Assembly: GCA_023380955.1 (NCBI GenBank)
Contig: JAMCTB010000163.1
Location: 7,430 to 22,997, forward strand
Reading direction: 5' to 3'
DNA length: 15,568 nucleotides
Source of the DNA: Chloroflexota bacterium
GTDB lineage: Bacteria; Chloroflexota; UBA6077
Shown: one piece after another, positions 1 to 5,872 of the stretch
How positions within the stretch are numbered: position 1 is the first letter of the stretch
Layout: every line of letters begins with the position of its first letter
The notes under the pieces: generated by a model
Database searches by the model: none
Told to the model about the DNA's origin: nothing
What the model saw: only the letters and a program-made list of their open reading frames with translations
Position numbers and translations under genes: made by a program

Positions 1-183
1 ATCGGAGAGGCCGGGCTGCTGGAAGTCGGCGAAGGCTCGAGCGGCAACCGGACGCCCATAGCGGCTGATGATGCTCCGAAGGGCGTCGGCACAGGAGACT
101 CCCAGGTCGGTGGCGTCCATAGTCACACTGATCAACTCGTCAGCAACCACCCTGGCCCGCATTTTCTCGTTTTGGATCGCCAT
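1..183 (-). CDS. NYN/LabA-like domain protein, N-terminal part (runs off the window)
   Basis: An open frame of 61 codons begins at an ATG (complement of 181-183) and stays open to the left edge, so only the N-terminus is seen. The visible stretch has a beta strand with an aspartate (VTMDATDLG), then a helix and SRYGRPVAARAFADFQQPGLS. This resembles the start of LabA/DUF88 NYN domains, where a strand with a metal-binding Asp is followed by 'RYG....RAYGDW..P.L'. NYN proteins are PIN-like and often RNases, but no nuclease function can be shown from 61 residues. The conserved Tyr-Gly of the 'AYGD' motif is Phe-Ala here. The gene follows pdxR on the same strand after 58 bases but has its own repeat-containing upstream region. 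The family call rests on memory of the motif and is tentative; that this is a coding frame is more likely than its name. Confidence 0.5.
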   Translation of the reverse strand, partial: MAIQNEKMRARVVADELISVTMDATDLGVSCADALRSIISRYGRPVAARAFADFQQPGLSD

Positions 184-214
184 AAATCCGTCGACTACTC
201 CGAACTCTCAGTAT

Positions 215-238
215 GTCTAATATGCTTAGACTCTAGAC
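215..238. repeat. Inverted repeat and short direct repeat upstream of the NYN-like gene
   Basis: GTCTAA (215-220) and TTAGAC (226-231) form a perfect 6-bp inverted repeat with a 5-base spacer, and TAGAC recurs at 234-238. The elements sit in the 58-base gap between the pdxR stop and the NYN-like start, in locally AT-richer DNA. They could be an operator, or a weak hairpin after pdxR. No convincing -35/-10 pair was found beside them. Confidence 0.35.
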
Positions 239-241
239 TGA

Positions 242-1741
242 TTATAACGCACCGGGCCCCGACAGTCCAATTTCCCCCTGAGACAGGGCCCTGGCCAGCC
301 TCTCCACCCCCTCCCGAATCCGCTCCTCCGACATGCCGGCGTACCCCAACACCAGGGCGGGGCCGGGACCGGCCCCGTAGTAGTAGGGCCCGGCGGGGTA
401 GACCGCCACCCCCAGGGCGGCCGCCCTGGCAGCCAGCCGGGTCTCGTCCACCGGAACCAACAAACGCACCATAAGGTGCATTCCGGCGTGCGCCCCTATC
501 AGCTCGACCGCCCCCGCCAGCCGTCCCTCCAGGGCATCCACCAACGCCCGACGCCGCTGCCGGTAGAGAAGCCGCATCCTCCTCAGGTGGCGCTCGAAGT
601 GGCCCTCCCCCAGGAAGCCGGCCAGCAGCTGCTGCTCCAGTATCGGCGTCTGCCGGTCGGTCAGCTCCTTGGCCTCCTGGAAGGGCTCCACCAACCTCGC
701 CGGCAGCACCGCGTAGCCAACCCGCAGGGAGGGGAACAGCACCTTGGAGAAGCTGCCCAGGTACACCACGGAGCCGGAGTCGTCCAGCCCCTGCAGCGAG
801 GCCAGCGGCCTCCCCTCGAACCGGAAGCCGCTGTCGTAATCGTCCTCCACCACCAGGCCGCCCTCCGCCCTCGCCCAGGACAGGAGCGACAGGCGACGCG
901 GCAGACTCAGCACCGCCCCCGTCGGGAACTGGTGGGAGGGGGAGACCACGGCGAGCCGGACACCGCTGCCCCGGAGCTTCTCCACCACCATGCCTTCCTG
1001 GTCCACGGGAACCGGCACCAGCCCTGCCCGGTGGGAGACGAACAGCTGCCGCGCGGAGGGGTAGCCCGGGTTCTCTACCCCCACCCGGTCGCCGGGCTCC
1101 AGCAGTATCCTGGCCAGCAGGTCCAGGGCCTGCTGGGTCCCGTTGACTATCACAACCTCATCCGACGTGCAGCGGACCGCTCGCGAGCGGGCCAGGAAGG
1201 CCGCCACCTCCTCCCGCAGGGGCCGGTATCCCCCCGGATCGCCGTAGTCCATGGTTTCCCGCCACCCCTTCCGCCAACTGCGAGCCAGCAGCCGCCGCCA
1301 CGCCTCTGCCGGGAAGTCATCCCAGGCACCCTGGCCCGGATGGAAGTCGTAGGCCAGCCCGCGAGGCGTCGTAGATTCCGGTTCCGGGCCGGATGCCCCC
1401 TGAGACTTCGTCCATCGAAGCTCCAGGTTTCCCCGCCCGTCCTCTCCCCTGTCCGGCGCCCGATCCGCCCCAGCCCCCTGGGGTAGCTCCTCGGGCAGCT
1501 GCCGTGAGACGTAGGTGCCCGACCCGTGGCGCCCGGCCAGGTAGCCCTCGGCCTCCAGCTCGGCGTAGGCCTGAGTGACGGTGTTGCGGGAGATGGTTAG
1601 CTCGCGGGCCAGGCTCCGGCTGGAGGGGAGCTTCCCGCCCGACGGCAGCCGGCCCGAGAGAATGGCCTCCCTGAGCCCCTCCCACAGCTGCCGGTAGAGG
1701 GGCTGAGGGAGGGAATCGTCCAGGATGATGGCGAGGTCCAC
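242..1741 (-). CDS. pdxR: MocR/PdxR-type regulator: GntR helix-turn-helix fused to a class I aminotransferase-like domain
   Basis: Residues about 13-78 form a GntR winged helix (PLYRQLWEGLREAILSGRL, then SRNTVTQAYAELEAEGY and GSGTYVS). After a Gly/Arg-rich linker (about 80-130) comes a fold-type I aminotransferase-like domain to the end. It includes the PLP-site pattern VVEDDYDSGFRF and the Schiff-base lysine K333 in GSFSKVLF. At 499 residues it is the usual MocR length. MocR proteins use PLP as an effector rather than as a catalytic cofactor. The start is GTG at 1741, preceded by AGGAGGGG five bases away. The gene is divergent from pdxST, the classic PdxR arrangement, so its likely job is to control PLP synthesis and its own expression through the AAGTGG boxes. 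Whether it activates or represses cannot be read here; as I recall, the actinobacterial PdxR activates pdxST. Confidence 0.9.
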   Translation of the reverse strand: MDLAIILDDSLPQPLYRQLWEGLREAILSGRLPSGGKLPSSRSLARELTISRNTVTQAYAELEAEGYLAGRHGSGTYVSRQLPEELPQGAGADRAPDRGEDGRGNLELRWTKSQGASGPEPESTTPRGLAYDFHPGQGAWDDFPAEAWRRLLARSWRKGWRETMDYGDPGGYRPLREEVAAFLARSRAVRCTSDEVVIVNGTQQALDLLARILLEPGDRVGVENPGYPSARQLFVSHRAGLVPVPVDQEGMVVEKLRGSGVRLAVVSPSHQFPTGAVLSLPRRLSLLSWARAEGGLVVEDDYDSGFRFEGRPLASLQGLDDSGSVVYLGSFSKVLFPSLRVGYAVLPARLVEPFQEAKELTDRQTPILEQQLLAGFLGEGHFERHLRRMRLLYRQRRRALVDALEGRLAGAVELIGAHAGMHLMVRLLVPVDETRLAARAAALGVAVYPAGPYYYGAGPGPALVLGYAGMSEERIREGVERLARALSQGEIGLSGPGAL

Positions 1742-1755
1742 GGTCCCCTCCTCAT

Positions 1756-1804
1756 AAGTGGTACCCTATAATCGCACAGAAGTGGATCTTGCGGAAGTCC
1801 ACTT
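1756..1804. promoter_or_regulatory. Candidate PdxR operator: three AAGTGG boxes
   Basis: AAGTGG occurs at 1756-1761 and 1780-1785 on the plus strand and in reverse at 1799-1804. The last two belong to a perfect 7-bp inverted repeat, AAGTGGA (1780-1786) and TCCACTT (1798-1804), with an 11-base spacer. From memory, the PdxR site of Corynebacterium glutamicum has an AAAGTGG core; the reverse box here reads CAAAGTGGAC. Mixed direct and inverted copies are typical of MocR operators. TACCCTAT also occurs twice (1762-1769 and 1812-1819). The position between divergent pdxR and pdxS supports the call. Confidence 0.65.
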
Positions 1805-1832
1805 TGGACGTTACCCTATGCCCGCATAGACC
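1767..1832 (+). promoter_or_regulatory. Possible pdxST promoter elements
   Basis: Two weak options exist. TATAAT at 1767-1772 is a perfect -10 but has no recognisable -35 near 1744-1749. Alternatively TTGGAC at 1804-1809 could be a -35 abutting the reverse AAGTGG box, with a poor -10 around 1825-1832 (CATAGA or TAGACC). The second layout would suit a regulator acting as an activator next to -35. Neither is strong, and the transcription start is uncertain. Confidence 0.3.
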
Positions 1833-1846
1833 TTGCAGCGGGAACT

Positions 1847-1931
1847 AACCGCGAAGACACCAGGACACGAGGTTGAGCCGGAGAGAAGGCTTGGTGTCTT
1901 GGTGTCTTTGTGGTTGTCCGCAGACACCAAG
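1847..1931 (+). promoter_or_regulatory. pdxS leader: 22-bp hairpin with a competing pairing near the ribosome binding site
   Basis: The arms at 1847-1868 and 1894-1915 pair over 22 positions with a 25-base loop; the only three non-Watson-Crick pairs are all G-U wobbles. The 3' side contains CTTGGTGTCT twice (1890-1899 and 1898-1907), each perfectly complementary to AGACACCAAG at 1922-1931, whose last bases enter the AAGGAGGTG ribosome binding site (1929-1937) of pdxS. The leader can thus fold in two mutually exclusive ways, as in translational switches. Such GACACCAAG-type sequences also resemble short repeats that I recall being scattered between genes in many bacteria, so chance insertion of a dispersed repeat is an alternative. 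Confidence 0.5.
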
Positions 1932-1941
1932 GAGGTGAAGA

Positions 1942-2823
1942 ATGGAACAGGCAACCTGGACGGTTAAGAAGGGACTCGCCCAGATGCTGAAGGGCGGGGT
2001 AATCATGGACGTCGTCACCCCCGAGCACGCTCGGATCGCCGAGGACGCCGGGGCCTGCGCCGTCATGGCCCTGGAGAGGGTGCCGGCCGACATTCGCGCG
2101 GCCGGTGGTGTGGCCCGGATGAGCGATCCGGAGGTGATCATCCGGATCATGGAGGCAGTCAGCATTCCCGTGATGGCCAAGTGCCGCATCGGCCACTTCG
2201 TCGAGGCCCAGCTGCTGGAGGCGCTGGGGATCGACTACGTCGACGAGAGCGAGGTGCTCACCCCGGCCGACGAGAGCCACCACGTCAACAAGCACGCCTT
2301 CAAGGTCCCCTTCGTCTGCGGCTGCCGCAACCTGGGCGAGGCACTGCGACGGCTCGGCGAGGGGGCGGCCATGATCCGCACCAAGGGGGAGGCAGGCACC
2401 GGCAACATCGTCGAGGCGGTCCGCCACGCCCGCACGGTGCTGGACGAGATCCGCAGGCTTCACACCCTGCCGGAGGAGGAGTGGATGGCCGCGGCCAAGG
2501 ATCTGCAGGCCCCCTACGAGCTGGTGGCCGAGGTGGCCCGCACCGGCCAGATGCCGGTGGTCAACTTCGCGGCGGGTGGCATCGCCACGCCGGCCGACGC
2601 CGCGCTGATGATGCAGCTGGGGGTGGACGGCGTCTTCGTGGGGTCGGGCATCTTCAAGTCGGAGGATCCATCCCGTCGGGCCAGGGCCATCGTGAAGGCG
2701 ACCACCCACTACAACGACCCGAAGATCATCGCCGAGGTCTCCCGCGGACTGGGGTCGGCCATGCCCGGCATCGAGCTCTCCACCCTGAGCGGCGAGGAAC
2801 GGCTGGCAACCAGGGGGTGGTAG
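1942..2823 (+). CDS. pdxS: Pyridoxal 5'-phosphate synthase, synthase subunit PdxS
   Basis: The 293-residue protein matches the PdxS/Pdx1 family along its full length. This cytoplasmic (beta/alpha)8 barrel condenses ribose 5-phosphate, glyceraldehyde 3-phosphate and ammonia from PdxT into PLP. Active-site markers are present: D23 in GGVIMDVV, K79 in VMAKCRIGH (the lysine that binds ribose 5-phosphate) and K147 in [11 protein letters not shown] (the second lysine). The phosphate-binding loops [11 protein letters not shown] and [10 protein letters not shown] are present near the C-terminus. The start is fixed by AAGGAGGTG (1929-1937) before ATG. The gene is one base from pdxT, so the two subunits are certainly co-transcribed, and it faces the divergent PdxR gene across a 200-base control region with operator boxes and a structured leader. 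Nothing essential looks missing. Confidence 0.98.
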   Translation: MEQATWTVKKGLAQMLKGGVIMDVVTPEHARIAEDAGACAVMALERVPADIRAAGGVARMSDPEVIIRIMEAVSIPVMAKCRIGHFVEAQLLEALGIDYVDESEVLTPADESHHVNKHAFKVPFVCGCRNLGEALRRLGEGAAMIRTKGEAGTGNIVEAVRHARTVLDEIRRLHTLPEEEWMAAAKDLQAPYELVAEVARTGQMPVVNFAAGGIATPADAALMMQLGVDGVFVGSGIFKSEDPSRRARAIVKATTHYNDPKIIAEVSRGLGSAMPGIELSTLSGEERLATRGW

Positions 2824-2824
2824 C

Positions 2825-3421
2825 ATGGCTCGCATCGGCGTCCTAGCTCTTCAGGGGGCTTTCCTGGAGCACGGCCAGGCACTTCGACGGCTGGGGGCCG
2901 ACACCGTCGAGGTGCGGCTCCCAGGGGAGTTGGCGGGGCTGGACGGCCTGGTGATCCCCGGAGGCGAGAGCACCACCATCAGTCTGCTGATGGACGGCTA
3001 CGGCCTGAGGCAGCCCCTCCTGGGGATGGCGCGGCGAGGGCTGCCCCTCTGGGGCACCTGCGCCGGGATGATCATGCTGTCCAAGGAGGTGGAGGACGAG
3101 CGGGTGCACAGCCTCGACCTGATGGACCTCAAGGTGGTCCGCAACGCCTTCGGCCGGCAGCTGGACAGCTTCGAGGCGGAGCTGCCGGTGCCGGCCCTGG
3201 GGGAGAAGCCCTTCCGGGCGGTCTTCATTCGAGCGCCCATCGTGGACGGCATCGGCGAGAGGGTGGAGGTCCTCGCCAGGCTGCCTGACGGCCGGATCGC
3301 CGCCGCCCGCCAGGGGAAGCTGCTGGCCACCGCCTTCCATCCGGAGTTGACCGACGATCTCCGCTTCCACCAGCTGTTCCTGGGGATGGCCAGCTACCTA
3401 CCTACCTACCCGCCGGTATAG
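2825..3421 (+). CDS. pdxT: Pyridoxal 5'-phosphate synthase, glutaminase subunit PdxT
   Basis: This 198-residue class I glutamine amidotransferase releases ammonia from glutamine and channels it to PdxS. Visible motifs are IGVLALQGAFLEH at the N-terminus, the oxyanion strand PGGESTTIS (45-53), the nucleophile C79 in WGTCAGM, and the His-Glu pair H172/E174 in AFHPEL. Spacing matches the Bacillus-type enzyme closely. The start codon follows the pdxS stop by one base (TAGCATG), indicating coupled translation. The last codons run through a (CTAC)4 tetranucleotide repeat (3394-3409), giving the tail YLPTYPPV, and the gene overlaps the 3' end of the convergent MoaD-like gene by 16 bases. Slippage in the repeat would alter only residues after the catalytic core. 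Confidence 0.97.
   Translation: MARIGVLALQGAFLEHGQALRRLGADTVEVRLPGELAGLDGLVIPGGESTTISLLMDGYGLRQPLLGMARRGLPLWGTCAGMIMLSKEVEDERVHSLDLMDLKVVRNAFGRQLDSFEAELPVPALGEKPFRAVFIRAPIVDGIGERVEVLARLPDGRIAAARQGKLLATAFHPELTDDLRFHQLFLGMASYLPTYPPV
3394..3409. repeat. (CTAC)4 tetranucleotide microsatellite
   Basis: Four perfect CTAC units lie in the last codons of pdxT. On the other strand the final unit supplies the TAG stop of the MoaD-like gene (complement of 3406-3408). The repeat therefore sits in the overlap of two convergent genes. Confidence 0.9.
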
Positions 3422-3702
3422 GCCGCCATGAAGGAGACGGTATCCCCCTCCGCGAGCGGTGTGTCCAGCCCCTGGAGAAACTCCAGCAGCTGCTCGTTGA
3501 CGATGGCCCTAGCGGGATAGCGCAGCTCGCGGGCCTTCCGATCGTAGATCAGCCGCCCAAAGGCAGGATCCGCCTCCGCCAGATCCTCCAGCAGGTCGCC
3601 GACGGTGGTGCCCGCCGTCTGGTGCTCGAAGCGGAGGCTGCCGACGGTTCCCGGCCTCAGCGTGTCGCTGAGCCAGGGTAGGATCTCGACCTTGATGCGC
3701 AT
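3406..3702 (-). CDS. MoaD/ThiS-family small sulfur-carrier-like protein
   Basis: A 98-residue beta-grasp protein starts MRIKVEILPWLSDTLR and ends AAYTGG, with the C-terminal Gly-Gly that MoaD-type proteins need for adenylation and thiocarboxylation. The middle has the family features TTVGDLLEDLA and VNEQLLEFLQGLDTPLAEGDTVSFM. An in-frame ATG ten codons upstream exists, but it overlaps the preceding gene; the chosen ATG lies four bases after the oxidoreductase stop and gives the standard MoaD N-terminus. MoaD supplies sulfur for the dithiolene of molybdopterin. MoaD-like genes are often found beside tungsten AOR genes, so this copy probably serves the tungstopterin of the neighbouring enzyme. 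It ends inside the convergent pdxT (16-base overlap). Other ubiquitin-like sulfur carriers are possible, but the context favours the pterin role. Confidence 0.85.
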   Translation of the reverse strand: MRIKVEILPWLSDTLRPGTVGSLRFEHQTAGTTVGDLLEDLAEADPAFGRLIYDRKARELRYPARAIVNEQLLEFLQGLDTPLAEGDTVSFMAAYTGG

Positions 3703-3706
3703 CGGA

Positions 3707-5587
3707 CTACCGAGCCACCCCGGGCCAGGCATCCGGTATCAGGTCCGCCAATCCCAGATTCCGGAGGGTGTCCGGCAGCGGGCGCCCGGTCTCGAAGTCC
3801 CACCCCATCAGCTCGTAGTAGCGGCGGCGCATGTCATCCCAGTGCTCCAGGATGCTCTTGCCGGCCATGGGCCCGTCCACGGGGATCGACCCGTACCGCT
3901 TGGAGGGCCACTCCAGTTCGGGGCCGAGGCCACTCCGCAGGTTGAAGACCCGCAGCAGGTTGCTGATCCTCCGGCCGACGGCTATGGCCTCGTCGGGGGT
4001 GAAGCCCTCCCAGCCGGTGGCCGCCTCGATCGCTTTGCCCAGCCCCTCCATGGTGGTCCGGCTGGTGAAGCGGCAAATCCCCAGGCTATCCTCGAACGTC
4101 ATGCGCCCGTTGTGCTTGCCAAGCTGATCGGCGATGTCTTCCCAGTTGTGGAGATCGGGGTTCGCCTTTGCGCCCTGCTCCGCCGGGAGCCACGCCGGTC
4201 CCACCTCGATGGTGCCGGTATCCGAGACGCAGCTGTCCACCATCTCCACCCAGCGGGTTCGATGGTCGTGGCCCCGCGGGGAGTTCCCCTTCAGGTTGTA
4301 TATGGCCAGCTCCTCGCTGCCACGGCCCAGCTTCTCGGAAGCCCGCTTGACCCCTTCCGCCAGCAGATCGCCGATCCCCTCCCGGCGGGCGATCTTGTGG
4401 AGCATCGCCACCATCGCGTCGACGTTGCCCCAGGTCATCTCCAGGCCACCCGTCTCTTCCTTGCTCAGGATCCCCTTCTCGTAGCACTCGATGACCCAGC
4501 CGATGAGCCAGCCGGCCTCGTTGGTGTCCACCCCTAGGCGGTCCACCAGGTTGCTCAGCACCAGGGCCGCCGCAGGATCGGTGTTGCCCACCTGGGAGCC
4601 CCAGGCCGCCCACTGCTCGTACTCCGGCTCCTCACCCTTGAAGCCCGCGTACTTCCCCTCGGTGATGGTCACCATGTGCAGGTGCTTGGTGCGGCAGGCC
4701 CAGCAGGGCATCCGCTCCAACTCCCACTTCTGCTCGTACTCCTGCCGCATGAAGTGGGGTATCTCGGGAAACAGGTTGGTGGTGTAGTTCTTGACCGGTA
4801 GCCAGCCGCCCTTCTCGGCACCCACCACGCTGTTCATAGTGCCGGAGTCGTATATGCTCCTCGCCACCGGCGCGGCCAGGATCTCCTCGATGATCTTGTT
4901 GGCCCGCTCCTTGAGGGCCTTCTCGTCGGCGACGGGGAACCGCTGCCCCCGCTCGGCCACGAAAGCCTTCAGCCGCTTGGAGCCCATCACGGCGCCGGTG
5001 CCGTTATGTCCGGCTACGTGGCCCTTGTCGCCCGCGATGGCCGCGAAGCGCACCAGATGCTCCCCGGCGGGCCCCACCCCCAGGACGCTCAGCTGCCGCT
5101 CCTTCTTCCCCAGATCCTCGGTGATTCTATCCTGAAGGTCGTAGCTATCCAGCCCCACAAGGTGCGCGGCGTCCCTCAGCTCCGCCATGCCATCGTGAAG
5201 GTAGAGGTACACCCACCTGGGGGATTGCCCCTGCACGATGACGGCGTCGAAGCCGGAGAACTTCATGTAGGCACCCATGAAGCCGTTGGCCTGACTGGTG
5301 GTGGCCCCGCCGGTCAGCGCCCCCTTTGTCACGAAGGAGACGGTCCCGGTCCCCATCACCGTGGTCCCGGCCAGGGGACCGGTCGCCATGATCAGCCGGT
5401 TCGCCGGGTCGGACCACTGGACGGAGGAGCCCACCTCGTCGTAGAGGATCTTGGCCCCGACGCCGCTGCCCCCCCAGCCACTCCGCAGGCCGTCGGAGTC
5501 CCACCGCTCCTCGGTGAGGCTGCCGGTGGATAGATCCACCCGCAGCAACTTGCCGGCGTATCCCTTCGGGAAACTGCTGTCAACCAT
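3707..5587 (-). CDS. Tungsten-type aldehyde:ferredoxin oxidoreductase family enzyme with an atypical Fe-S motif
   Basis: The 626-residue protein has AOR family order: the N-terminal domain (YAGKLLRVDLSTGSLTEE), a central region with VMGSKRLKAFVA, EEPEYEQWAAWGS and LGVDTNEAGWLIGWVIECYEKG, and the late DSLGICRF motif. AOR enzymes oxidise aldehydes, or in some subfamilies reduce carboxylates or aromatic acyl-CoAs, with bis-tungstopterin and one Fe4S4 cluster. The cluster motif reads C295-x2-C298-x3-H302, with C505 in DSLGICRF; spacing matches C288/C291/C295/C494 of the Pyrococcus AOR as I recall them, so the third cysteine is His. I do not see the usual RGACH-type segment either. The start is the ATG at 5587 (19 codons inside the longest frame) because GGGAGGAG lies five bases before it and the family N-terminus follows. 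It is co-transcribed with the MoaD-like gene. The substrate is unknown. Confidence 0.88.
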   Translation of the reverse strand: MVDSSFPKGYAGKLLRVDLSTGSLTEERWDSDGLRSGWGGSGVGAKILYDEVGSSVQWSDPANRLIMATGPLAGTTVMGTGTVSFVTKGALTGGATTSQANGFMGAYMKFSGFDAVIVQGQSPRWVYLYLHDGMAELRDAAHLVGLDSYDLQDRITEDLGKKERQLSVLGVGPAGEHLVRFAAIAGDKGHVAGHNGTGAVMGSKRLKAFVAERGQRFPVADEKALKERANKIIEEILAAPVARSIYDSGTMNSVVGAEKGGWLPVKNYTTNLFPEIPHFMRQEYEQKWELERMPCWACRTKHLHMVTITEGKYAGFKGEEPEYEQWAAWGSQVGNTDPAAALVLSNLVDRLGVDTNEAGWLIGWVIECYEKGILSKEETGGLEMTWGNVDAMVAMLHKIARREGIGDLLAEGVKRASEKLGRGSEELAIYNLKGNSPRGHDHRTRWVEMVDSCVSDTGTIEVGPAWLPAEQGAKANPDLHNWEDIADQLGKHNGRMTFEDSLGICRFTSRTTMEGLGKAIEAATGWEGFTPDEAIAVGRRISNLLRVFNLRSGLGPELEWPSKRYGSIPVDGPMAGKSILEHWDDMRRRYYELMGWDFETGRPLPDTLRNLGLADLIPDAWPGVAR

Positions 5588-5672
5588 GTCCGCTCCTCCC
5601 AGTTCGATCAACTCATCTCCCTGTTGTGGATGCCAGGAGTCCACCGGCGTCCGTGCCGGCTTCGCTCACGAC

Positions 5673-5701
5673 ATTGTAGCCCAGCCCCCGATCGGTGGCA
5701 A
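5673..5701 (-). promoter_or_regulatory. Sigma-70-type promoter of the AOR-moaD operon
   Basis: Read on the minus strand, TTGCCA (complement of 5696-5701) and TACAAT (complement of 5673-5678) are separated by exactly 17 bases. Transcription would begin near 5666, leaving a leader of about 79 bases before the chosen AOR start. The start codon, strand and spacing all agree. Confidence 0.65.
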
Positions 5702-5734
5702 CGACGCTCAACCTTCGTCGACGCCAACCGCCGT

Positions 5735-5759
5735 CGGTGTGGCGCCACGTCCAACACCG
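5735..5759. repeat. Nested palindromes upstream of the AOR promoter
   Basis: CGGTGT (5735-5740) and ACACCG (5754-5759) are inverted over a 13-base spacer, and inside them GTGGCGCCAC (5739-5748) is a perfect 10-bp palindrome. They lie about 35 bases upstream of the -35 hexamer, where an activator or co-repressor might bind. No regulator gene for it is evident nearby. Confidence 0.35.
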
Positions 5760-5843
5760 CCGTCCTGTCCAACGACAGGCCTCCAGCATGTGATCTCGCC
5801 GGCGTAGACGGGTCATGCCCTGGACCAGTACCTGCCCCGACGA

Positions 5844-5859
5844 CAAAGGGGTGCCTTTG
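5844..5859 (-). terminator. Weak hairpin after the 2-hydroxyacid dehydrogenase gene
   Basis: CAAAGG (5844-5849) and CCTTTG (5854-5859) form a 6-bp stem with a 4-base loop, 14 bases beyond the stop of the minus-strand dehydrogenase gene. There is no following U-run, so it is at best a weak or Rho-assisted end. The rest of the 285-base gap (5588-5872) holds the AOR promoter and palindromes listed separately. Confidence 0.25.
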
Positions 5860-5872
5860 GAGCAGCCGCTAC

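Noticed and set aside
476..1486. Long plus-strand open frame of 336 codons antisense to pdxR
   Set aside because: The opposite strand encodes a full, motif-complete MocR protein; this frame is rich in Pro, Gln, Arg and His, as expected for a mirror of a GC-rich gene, and has no family resemblance.
1816..2835. Long minus-strand open frame of 339 codons antisense to pdxS
   Set aside because: It mirrors the highly conserved pdxS and extends into its leader; composition is His/Asp/Gly-rich with no recognisable domain.
5588..5644. Upstream ATG extending AOR by 19 residues
   Set aside because: The added residues precede the conserved N-terminus, and the good SD (GGGAGGAG) serves the ATG at 5587.
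5613..5846. 77-codon minus-strand open frame between the dehydrogenase and AOR genes
   Set aside because: Arg/Trp/Gly-rich composition, no ribosome site, and it covers the predicted AOR promoter and palindromes.
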